This document shows positions 39,414-46,077 of a stretch of 64,000 bases of DNA, piece by piece. This DNA comes from DASUNQ01 sp035536455 (lineage in GTDB: Bacteria > Acidobacteriota > Thermoanaerobaculia > Multivoradales > UBA5704): assembly GCA_035536455.1 (NCBI GenBank), contig DATLOC010000060.1, forward strand, positions 1-64,000. Direction: 5' to 3'. The position numbers were made by a program, and so were the translations under genes. The notes beneath the pieces are model-generated. The model was not told the origin of the DNA, did not search any database, and was given only the letters and a program-made list of their open reading frames with translations. Each line of letters starts with the position of its first letter. Position 1 is the first letter of the stretch.

Positions 39414-39745
39414 TGCCCTGCGCCGGCTACTACGAGAACGACGACGACTGCTGCCTTTTGGGGCGCGAGGAGTCCGTCACCGCCCGCAAGGAACACAAGT
39501 GCTGCGAGTGCGGAGCGACGATCAGCGCGGGCGAGCGCTGCGACTTCGCCACCGGCCTCTATGACGGCCGCTGGTTCTCGGATTACCGCTGCTGGTCCTG
39601 CGCTGTGCTGGCCGAACTGGTGTCGACGAAGACGAGCATCTGCCCGCCGTGGGGCCTGCTGAGCGACGCGGCGAACGATGCCGGGATCAACTGGCACGAC
39701 TGGCAGGCGAAGGCGCGAAGCTTAGGCGCCCAACCGCCAGCCTAA
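39413..39745 (+). CDS. Cysteine-rich phage protein with zinc-finger pattern
   Basis: 110 residues from the ATG at 39413, translationally coupled through the mini-ORF. CCLLG, HKCCECGATISAGERCDF and YRCWSCAV provide a Cys-x2-Cys...Cys-x2-Cys site, typical of treble-clef-like phage proteins. Last in the early rightward chain; convergent with the first recombinase gene across an 86-bp gap. Confidence 0.68.
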   Translation: MPCAGYYENDDDCCLLGREESVTARKEHKCCECGATISAGERCDFATGLYDGRWFSDYRCWSCAVLAELVSTKTSICPPWGLLSDAANDAGINWHDWQAKARSLGAQPPA

Positions 39746-39831
39746 AAAACCACTCGCGGCTCGCGCAAGAAGGTCGCGTCGCGGGCCGGCAGGCGCTCGG
39801 CCGGCCACGGTTCTGACGGTGGGCCTTCAGC

Positions 39832-40491
39832 TCACGGCTCGTCGTCGCCGGCATCAGCTGGCATTGGCTGGCCGAGCAGGCCCCGCCGGCGATCGTGGAC
39901 GCGCTGCACCCTGTCGCGCGGCGCAATCCGGTCGATATAGCCCGCCGTCGTGCTGAGACGAGAGTGACCAAACTGCTGCTGGATGTCTCGGAGGTCGAAG
40001 CCCGCCTCGAGCAGCTCCACGCCGTGCGTCGCTCGAAGTCCATGCGGATGAACACGCCGCTCGATCCCCGCGCGCTTCTTGTACCGCTGTAACGCGGAGC
40101 GGACATCGCGCTGGAGGAGGGGGCGGCCGCGCTTGTGGACACGGCCGGCGGAGATGGTGCAGAAGAGCGGCTGGCGGCCGGTGAGACCCAGGCGGCGCCG
40201 GCACTCGAGCCAACGGCCAACAATCTCGGTCCCTTCCCGGTCGAGCCCCACGACGCGCGCCTTCTTCCCCTTGCCCTGGCGGACACGGACCTCCCCGGTC
40301 TTGAGGTCGACGTCGTGGGGCATCAGGTCGAGAGCTTCCTGAACCCGGAGGCCGGCACCGGACAGCACCGCGATCAGCGCCCGGTTGCGAACGCCCGAGA
40401 GTGCGCGGCGCGACGGCGCGCTGATCAGCGCTCGCATCTCCTCACGCGGTAGCGGCTCGGTCGGCAGAGTCTTGCCCTTGTTGCTCGACAT
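39832..40491 (-). CDS. int: Tyrosine recombinase, short catalytic-domain form
   Basis: 219 residues from the ATG at 40491, preceded by CAGGAGA. All catalytic residues are present: Arg49 (GLRVQEAL), a beta-hairpin Lys76/77 (GKGKKARVV), His150 and Arg153 (HPHGLRATH), His176 (FGHSRLSTT) and Tyr185 (AGYID). It lacks the N-terminal SAM-like core-binding domain and most arm-binding sequence of full-size phage integrases, so it is a minimal enzyme. It probably acts in site-specific integration or resolution. Its promoter region lies upstream at about 40700-40760. Confidence 0.9.
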   Translation of the reverse strand: MSSNKGKTLPTEPLPREEMRALISAPSRRALSGVRNRALIAVLSGAGLRVQEALDLMPHDVDLKTGEVRVRQGKGKKARVVGLDREGTEIVGRWLECRRRLGLTGRQPLFCTISAGRVHKRGRPLLQRDVRSALQRYKKRAGIERRVHPHGLRATHGVELLEAGFDLRDIQQQFGHSRLSTTAGYIDRIAPRDRVQRVHDRRRGLLGQPMPADAGDDEP

Positions 40492-40520
40492 GGTGGTCTC
40501 CTGTTTCGTTCCGTTCCCCC

Positions 40521-40549
40521 GGAACCCCTGTCCGCGAGAGAGGGGTTCC
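40521..40549. promoter_or_regulatory. 9-bp perfect stem-loop in the integrase leader
   Basis: GGAACCCCT pairs with AGGGGTTCC over an 11-nt loop, about 30 nt upstream of the first recombinase start codon. Without a T-run on either side it may be a binding site or leader structure rather than a terminator. Confidence 0.45.
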
Positions 40550-40700
40550 GAAGGCCGGGGAGGGGGGGTGGGGTCGGAGGATTTCGAGGCGCCGGTCGCG
40601 CGCGGCCGCGGCCCGCCTCGAGCTCGGCGATCGCCGCCGCGGCGAGCTGGGCGAGGACCTACCGCCCAAGCCCCAGCCTCGGCGCCTACCGCCGCGTCAA

Positions 40701-40758
40701 TAGCACCGCTACTGAACATTAGCGGTGCTATATAGCAGGGTCTGCCGGGTCAAGTCAA
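40701..40758 (-). promoter_or_regulatory. Candidate promoter with 11-bp inverted-repeat operator for the first recombinase
   Basis: On the minus strand, TTGACT (40753-40758) and TATATA (40729-40734) are separated by 18 bp, a good sigma70-type match in a local AT-rich patch. A perfect 11-bp inverted repeat (TAGCACCGCTA at 40701-40711, TAGCGGTGCTA at 40720-40730, 8-bp spacer) overlaps the -10 end and the expected start site. A third CGGTGCTA half site follows at 40764-40771. A bound repressor would block RNA polymerase. The start codon is about 230 nt downstream. Confidence 0.62.
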
Positions 40759-40969
40759 TGTTTCGGTGCTATTCGGTGAAGCTGTAACACGGCCTGGCCG
40801 TGCGTTTCTTTGGCAGGTTATCGCCCCCTCACGTGCCACCCTGGCACCAGCGTAAACGTCGGCACCGTCGAGCGGCGACCGCGCCGGCTGGAACGAAACC
40901 CATTCCGTTCCACAGCTAGGGGCGCTGGCGAGAGAGGGCCGGAGACGGGTAGGGCGAACAGAACCGCAC

Positions 40970-40998
40970 AACGCCGCACTGCGGTGAAGTGCGGCGTT
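40970..40998. promoter_or_regulatory. 11-bp perfect hairpin, 7-nt loop
   Basis: AACGCCGCACT pairs with AGTGCGGCGTT around a GCGGTGA loop. It lies between the recombinase genes. No T-run follows, so the role (terminator, binding site or origin-related) is unknown. Confidence 0.5.
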
Positions 40999-41126
40999 GA
41001 CCGTTACTTACGGCTACGCCGGCCGCCTACGGCGGCGGAGGAGGACGCCAGAGAAGAGGAGGTAGCAGAACATGAGTTCTGTTGACCGGTGGGGGGCAGG
41101 GGGGGGACCGGGGGGCCCCGCCCCCC

Positions 41127-42266
41127 CTACTGGCTGGCCGGCCCGAGCCGCTCCCCGAGCTCCTTCATCAGCAGGTCCAACCCACCGCGCACCTCCGGCA
41201 TGCGGCGGCGCTCGTGAAGCGGATCCCGCTTGTCGAACGCTCGCGCGATCTTCTCGTCGGCGGTGTGCAGGTACTCCCCCGTCGTCTCCAGGCTGGCGTG
41301 GCCCATGTGGGCCTGCACGGCCTTGATCGGCCAGCCCGCCTCGAGCAGGTGGGTGCAGATCGAATGCCGCAGGCAGTGGACGCTCAACCGCCGCCCCCGT
41401 CGCTCGATCCCTGCCTCGCCCAGCCGACGCTTGAAGACCTCCTCGACCGTGGCCCTCGACATCGGTTGCACCCGCTTCATCACCGGGAACAGCCAGGGCA
41501 CGCCGGGCATGATCCGCTCCCGCAGCGGCAGGTAGGCGCCGACCAGCCTAGACACGCTGCGGTTCAGCCTCAGCCGCACGTCGCACCCAGCGCCCTTTCG
41601 GCCCTCGACGAGCACGCTGAAGGTCTCCCGCCGCTCGTCCCACAGGAGCCCCTCCACGCGCAACCCTCCGGGCTCTGAGGCCCGCAGACCGGCGACGTAG
41701 GTCACGCCGAGCAGCACGCGGTTTCGAAGCTCCAGCAGCTCGCGCGGCAGCCCGGCGCGCTGCTCGCCCCACACCAGCTTCCGCACCTCGCCGACGCTGA
41801 GGTGCGGCTTCTCGCGCCGGTAGGCCCGCGGCCCGCGGAGCGCCGCGGCGGGGTTCGCCTCGAGCACCCCATGGCCGGTGAGCCACTCGCAGTAGGACCG
41901 GATCGCGACGAGCGCCACGCGCCGAGCCGAGGGTCCCCGCCCGGTCAGGTACAGCCGCTGGAGGTGCCGCTCGATCGTCGCCCGGGTCACATCGCCGGGG
42001 ACGTCGAGCTCGGCGAGGAGCTGCCCCACCAGGAAGCGGTAGCGCTCGATCGTGCCTGGCGCGCGCCCCCGCACCGCCCTTAAGTAGCCGCTCCAGTCGT
42101 CCAGCCGAAATTCGTAACGGCTGCCGTTACGAATTTCGACCCCCTCACCGGCGCCGAAACCATCGACGCCACATGCATTTAGCTCTTCCACCCCGCCGGC
42201 GCCGCCTTGCCCTACAGCGGTTTCGCCCGTCTCCTCTCTCTGAACGATGGCCCGCATGCCAGCCAT
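41127..42266 (-). CDS. Tyrosine recombinase, full-length phage integrase or XerC/D-like
   Basis: 379 residues from the ATG at 42266 with GAGGAGA upstream; the long upstream extension of the frame is antisense to terminase and rejected. It has a SAM-like core-binding domain (about 50-140) and the complete catalytic set: Arg195 (GLRASEPG), His297-x-x-Arg300 (HCLRHS), His323 (MGHASLETT) and Tyr332. Late part HTADEKIARAF is common in Xer and phage integrases. It is divergent from the terminase operon with a 24-bp gap. Two recombinases in one element suggest either integrase plus resolvase function, or one belonging to a nested element. Confidence 0.9.
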   Translation of the reverse strand: MAGMRAIVQREETGETAVGQGGAGGVEELNACGVDGFGAGEGVEIRNGSRYEFRLDDWSGYLRAVRGRAPGTIERYRFLVGQLLAELDVPGDVTRATIERHLQRLYLTGRGPSARRVALVAIRSYCEWLTGHGVLEANPAAALRGPRAYRREKPHLSVGEVRKLVWGEQRAGLPRELLELRNRVLLGVTYVAGLRASEPGGLRVEGLLWDERRETFSVLVEGRKGAGCDVRLRLNRSVSRLVGAYLPLRERIMPGVPWLFPVMKRVQPMSRATVEEVFKRRLGEAGIERRGRRLSVHCLRHSICTHLLEAGWPIKAVQAHMGHASLETTGEYLHTADEKIARAFDKRDPLHERRRMPEVRGGLDLLMKELGERLGPASQ

Positions 42267-42290
42267 TTTGTCTCCTCGAGGGGAAGCGCG

Positions 42291-42989
42291 GTGAGCGAAG
42301 AGCTCGACCCTCAGCCGCCGCGCGCCCGCCGCCCGGGCCGCCCGAAGGGCAAGCCGCTCTCGGAGAAGGAGCAGGCCCAGCGCCGCACCGCCGCGTTGAA
42401 GACGGGGAAGTACGCCGCCACCGCCACCTCGCAAGTCCTCCCGGCCTGCAAGCCGTCCAACTGCCTCGTCGATCAGGGCAGCGGTGGCGCCGACGACGAG
42501 GGCGAAGACCCCGTCAAGGGCTGGCGGAAGTGCGAGATCAAGAAGGCGGTCGAGGATCGCGGCGGCGGGCTCGCCCACTGCCTCGTCACGCTCGGCCGAG
42601 ACGACGTCCGGGTGAAGTACCTGGCCGCGATCCGCGACGGCGACCTCAGCGGCCTCCAGGAGCTCGCCGCGATGGCCCTGGCCGCCGGCTACGTGATCAC
42701 CGAAGCCGAGCTCGAAACGCTTGCGCGCTTCGGTCTCACCGACGAGGAGCCCATCGTCGGCAAGGTCGGCGACACGGCAGAAATCATCGGCTACCGCACC
42801 GTCGAGCGCCCCGGCGCCGCCCTCGCGCTGAAACTGATGGAGCAGCTCGGCCTGACCGGGCGCCAGCAGGTGATCACCCCGATGGCCCGCGGCGAAAAGG
42901 CCGCAAGCGACGCCCTCGACCAGATCGGCCAGTTCGCCTGGATCACCGCCATGCGCCGCGGCCTCGGCGCTCCCAAGGATCAAGGCTAG
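42291..42989 (+). CDS. Putative small terminase subunit
   Basis: 232 residues from a GTG at 42291 with AGGGGAAG upstream. N-terminal ~40 residues are basic and Pro-rich (RRPGRPKGKPL), fit for DNA contact. The middle includes the cysteine-containing stretch CKPSNC, and the C-terminal region (about 180-232) contains RPGAALALKLMEQLGLTGRQQVI, a pattern common in phage TerS-like C-termini that interact with TerL. Position right before the large terminase supports it. Alternatively a packaging-linked DNA-binding protein. Confidence 0.6.
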   Translation: MSEELDPQPPRARRPGRPKGKPLSEKEQAQRRTAALKTGKYAATATSQVLPACKPSNCLVDQGSGGADDEGEDPVKGWRKCEIKKAVEDRGGGLAHCLVTLGRDDVRVKYLAAIRDGDLSGLQELAAMALAAGYVITEAELETLARFGLTDEEPIVGKVGDTAEIIGYRTVERPGAALALKLMEQLGLTGRQQVITPMARGEKAASDALDQIGQFAWITAMRRGLGAPKDQG

Positions 42990-43003
42990 GGGGGCCCGGC
43001 GGA

Positions 43004-44980
43004 ATGCAAGCCGTCGAAGTGCTCCACCCCGACCTCCCCGACCTGATCGACGCCCTCCTCGCGTCGCAGGGCTGGTCCTGGGAGGCCGTCTCACGCGGCG
43101 AGGCGAAGCTCGACGGCCAGCCGGTCACCATGGACCGGCTGCAGCGCTTCCTCATCGCCACCGACCCCGTGCTGTGGGGCGAGTGCAACCTCGTCGAGGG
43201 CCCCGAGGACGGCGGCGGCCTGTGGCAGTTCTTCGACTACCAGAAGCCCAGCCTGCGCTACCGCGGCCACGTCGTTCATCAGGACGGCGCCGAAGTCGGC
43301 AAGAGCCGGGAGCTCACCTGCCTCGCCCTCTGGTCGGTCGTCGGCGCCTGCCGCGGCTCGGTCCTGATCGGCTCGGCCCTCGACGGCGACCTCGACGAGC
43401 TCTGGGAGCTGATGGAGCTCCAGCAGGCGCGGAACCCCTACATCCGGAAGCTGATCGTCAACCGCACGAGCAAGCCCTACCGCCGCATCACGGCGGTCAA
43501 CGGCCTCCGCATCCTGCTCCGCCCCGCCGGCCACGACGGGCGCGCGTATCGCGCCATCCACGTCGGCGGCCTCGCCATGCACGACGAGTCCGCCAAGGTG
43601 GAGCAGGAGCGCGCCTGGTCGGAGTTCTTCCGGGCGGCGAAGCCCAAGTGCGAGATCCGCCTCTACTCGGTGCCGACCGGCATCCGACTTAGCCGCTTCC
43701 AGCGTCTGGCCGACAGCGGCATGCCCTCGGAGCTCGCGATCCCGGCCACGCCCACGACCGCGTGGGTGATCGAGATGCTGCTCTACGGCTCCAAGGGCGG
43801 CGTCCCCGATGCCACTCGCCAGGCCGTTCGCGACGGCGGCAAGCGGATGTTTCTGCGCTTCCACTGGCCGAAGACGATCATGCCGCCGCCCTTCTGGACA
43901 GAGGAGCGCCGCGAAGAGCTCATCGAGCTCTACGGCGGCCCCGATGAGCCCGGCTACATCCACAACGTGCTCGGCCTCCCCGGGGATCCCGAGTACTCGG
44001 TCTTCCCCTGGCGCCTCCTCGAGTCGAACCTGCGGCACGTCGACGACTACCTCAACGTCATCCTCCGCTGGGACACGCACGCCCGCTCGCTCGACGCCCT
44101 GGCGCGGCGCCAGAACCCCGCCTACGAGCTCGTCTCCCCGGACCGCACCTACGACGACGTGACCCTGGCGAACCTCCCCGACGGCGAGAGCGAGGGCGAG
44201 ATCGCCGGCGCCGGGCAGCCGCTTCTCAAGACCTTCTCGACGGCCGTCGACCTGATGGGCTGGGCCAGCCGTTCAGACCGTGAACGGTACGAAACGATCA
44301 CCGATCTGCTGCGCGCCATCGTGCGGCCGCTCGAGGGTGACCTGGTCGGCGGCATCGACGTCGGCTCGACCTCGGTCACCTCCATCGTCGTCGACCGGTT
44401 CGTCGGTCGACGCCACGCGACGGTCCTTCGTCTCCACCTCCGCGGCTTCGGCTGGTACGAGCAGCGCGACGTCATCTGGGCCCTCGACGAGCTACTGCGC
44501 CCCTCGCGCGGCTGGGGGATCGACGGGACCGGCGTGGGCAAGGCCCTCTACGACCTCCTCCAGGGCGGAAACGACAGCCACGCCTTCCGCGAGCGGCTGT
44601 CCGGTTACGTCTTCAATCGCCAGCTCCCCGCCATCAACCCCGACGACGGCGAGCCGATGAACGACCCGCAGACGGGCCAGCCCTACTCGGTCTCCTACAA
44701 GGAGCAGGGCACCCAGCTCCTGGTCCGCGCGCTCGAGGCCCACCAGTGGGACCTGCCGAACGACCCGGAGCTCCTCAGCTTCCTGCAGCAGCACACCTAC
44801 TCGCAGACGGTCACCGGCCAGCGCACGTTCCGCAAGATCGACGACCACGACATCGACGCGTTCCGCTGCCTCTTCCTCCGCTGCCTGACCAACGACTTCG
44901 GTTCGCTCGTCGCCCCCGTCGTCACCTTTAAATCCACCGGGATCCGCCGCGACTCCAACGTGTTCATGGAGGCCTTCTGA
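43004..44980 (+). CDS. Large terminase subunit (packaging ATPase-nuclease)
   Basis: 658 residues from the ATG at 43004. The ATPase domain shows a Walker A-like GAEVGKSRE (about 93-101) and LIGSALDGDLDEL; the RNase-H-like nuclease domain has GGIDVGSTS (first Asp, about 450-458), WGIDGTGVGK (about 503-512) and DDHDIDAF (about 613-620). It cuts concatemers and pumps DNA into the prohead through the portal. The sequence is long compared with many TerL proteins of about 450-550 residues, mostly from an N-terminal region before the P-loop. Followed by the next gene after one base. Confidence 0.88.
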   Translation: MQAVEVLHPDLPDLIDALLASQGWSWEAVSRGEAKLDGQPVTMDRLQRFLIATDPVLWGECNLVEGPEDGGGLWQFFDYQKPSLRYRGHVVHQDGAEVGKSRELTCLALWSVVGACRGSVLIGSALDGDLDELWELMELQQARNPYIRKLIVNRTSKPYRRITAVNGLRILLRPAGHDGRAYRAIHVGGLAMHDESAKVEQERAWSEFFRAAKPKCEIRLYSVPTGIRLSRFQRLADSGMPSELAIPATPTTAWVIEMLLYGSKGGVPDATRQAVRDGGKRMFLRFHWPKTIMPPPFWTEERREELIELYGGPDEPGYIHNVLGLPGDPEYSVFPWRLLESNLRHVDDYLNVILRWDTHARSLDALARRQNPAYELVSPDRTYDDVTLANLPDGESEGEIAGAGQPLLKTFSTAVDLMGWASRSDRERYETITDLLRAIVRPLEGDLVGGIDVGSTSVTSIVVDRFVGRRHATVLRLHLRGFGWYEQRDVIWALDELLRPSRGWGIDGTGVGKALYDLLQGGNDSHAFRERLSGYVFNRQLPAINPDDGEPMNDPQTGQPYSVSYKEQGTQLLVRALEAHQWDLPNDPELLSFLQQHTYSQTVTGQRTFRKIDDHDIDAFRCLFLRCLTNDFGSLVAPVVTFKSTGIRRDSNVFMEAF

Positions 44981-44981
44981 A

Positions 44982-46064
44982 ATGACCGAGCCCCGCAAGC
45001 CCTATCGGCTTCTCGCCTTGGCGGCGCTGTTTTCCGTACTGGCCCCAGCGGCGATCGCGAACGCGCAGGCGCGGATCCCTCCGCCTCTCAGAAATCTCCT
45101 CCGCACCTCAGTTCTCGGCACGCCGACCGACGAGGAATGCGCCACCTGGGAGTCCTCGTCCGGCAAGCTGGAATTCCAGCCATGTGGGCCGGCGGCGTTG
45201 ACGCGGGTGAGGACTCTCGACTGCACGCCAGGCGTGGGGGATTTCTCCGACTTCTCCGACGCGATGACGGCGATGGCGGCGATCCCCGCCGGCGTGCAGC
45301 GCGGCCTCAACACCCAGTGGGTGATTTTCGCGTCACCCTGCCGCTACCAGGAGACCGGCGCAGTCACCATCCCGGAGTGGGTGACCGTCACCTGCCGCGG
45401 CTCCACCCGCTCGTCCGACCGGACCGGCGACGAGCAGCCCTGCATCATTAGCGGCGGCCATACCGGCGACTACCTGCGACTGGGCTCGTCCAACCTGGTC
45501 GGCTTCCTGGTGGACGCCACGGGCATGGGCTGTTCATCCGAATGCGGCGCGGTCGCCTCGGCTCCTGGTGGCGGCCACGTATCCCTCACGAACGTAACCG
45601 TCGAGACCAACGACGCGAACGTCGCGGCGATCCGATTCGTCAATACCTTCGGCGACCGGCTGAACCTCGACTACGTCACCGTGATCGCGGAGGCCGGAGT
45701 GGGCACGACCAAGGGGCTTGTCTTCAGCTCCTCCGGCCCTGGCTACGTGCGCGGCGGCACCTTCACGACGAACAGCAACACGGGCGGGACCGCCATCGAA
45801 AAGGCCGGGAACGGCGACCTCTTTGTGCAGGCGACCTTCATCGAGCAGTGGTGGACGACGCAGGCGACAGTCACCGGCGGAACCGGCGACCTCGTGCTCG
45901 ACGCCGTGGACGACACCGGCGCCCACATCGAGACCTCACGCGCCACCGCGCCGGCCTGCAACCGCATCGGCAAGCGGTACACGGATTCGACGGCGCCTGG
46001 CGCGCTGTGCTGGTGCAACGGGACCGCCTGGGAAGTCGCGGCCGGGTCGGGGACCTGCGCGTAA
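44982..46064 (+). CDS. Phage-encoded secreted beta-helix-like protein
   Basis: 360 residues. Start ATG is two bases after TerL. A Sec signal peptide (LLALAALFSVLAPAAIANAQA) is obvious. The middle (about 130-310) has repeats of short strands (HVSLTNVTVETNDANVAAIRF, LVFSSSGPGYVRGGTF) like pectate-lyase-type beta helices seen in phage tail spikes. The C-terminal domain has clustered cysteines (CNRIGK, CWCNGTAWEV, SGTCA). A signal peptide is unexpected for a virion protein; it may be a secreted host-modifying protein or a spike with an N-terminal membrane-inserting segment. Function is not known. Confidence 0.65.
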   Translation: MTEPRKPYRLLALAALFSVLAPAAIANAQARIPPPLRNLLRTSVLGTPTDEECATWESSSGKLEFQPCGPAALTRVRTLDCTPGVGDFSDFSDAMTAMAAIPAGVQRGLNTQWVIFASPCRYQETGAVTIPEWVTVTCRGSTRSSDRTGDEQPCIISGGHTGDYLRLGSSNLVGFLVDATGMGCSSECGAVASAPGGGHVSLTNVTVETNDANVAAIRFVNTFGDRLNLDYVTVIAEAGVGTTKGLVFSSSGPGYVRGGTFTTNSNTGGTAIEKAGNGDLFVQATFIEQWWTTQATVTGGTGDLVLDAVDDTGAHIETSRATAPACNRIGKRYTDSTAPGALCWCNGTAWEVAAGSGTCA

Positions 46065-46077
46065 GGCAAAGCCCCGG

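Larger units (their letters stand above)
40492..41126. other. Non-coding region of 635 bp between two recombinase genes
   Basis: No gene is supported here. It holds the 9-bp stem at 40521, the operator/promoter at 40701-40758, a GTGCCA-ccc-TGGCAC inverted repeat at 40833-40847, a 10-bp site GGAACGAAAC at 40890-40899 whose exact inverse GTTTCGTTCC lies at 40503-40512, an 11-bp hairpin at 40970-40998 and a G/C homopolymer-rich end near 41085-41125. The density of inverted sites suits recombinase arm sites, excision functions or repressor control, but the crossover site was not found. Confidence 0.6.

Noticed and set aside
41085..41126. Terminator for the second recombinase in the G/C-run sequence
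   Set aside because: The runs could pair, but there is no T-tract on the minus strand after them and the pairing is ambiguous because of homopolymers.
41072..41326. ORF starting at an ATG with a strong GAGGAGG site just past the recombinase 3' end
   Set aside because: Most of it is antisense to the second recombinase coding sequence, and its translation is Gly/Pro/Arg-rich shadow sequence. The purine-rich site is likely chance in a GC-rich region.
42267..43094. Upstream extension of the second recombinase frame
   Set aside because: It is antisense to the small and large terminase genes and has no recombinase-like sequence before the ATG at 42266, which has its own RBS.
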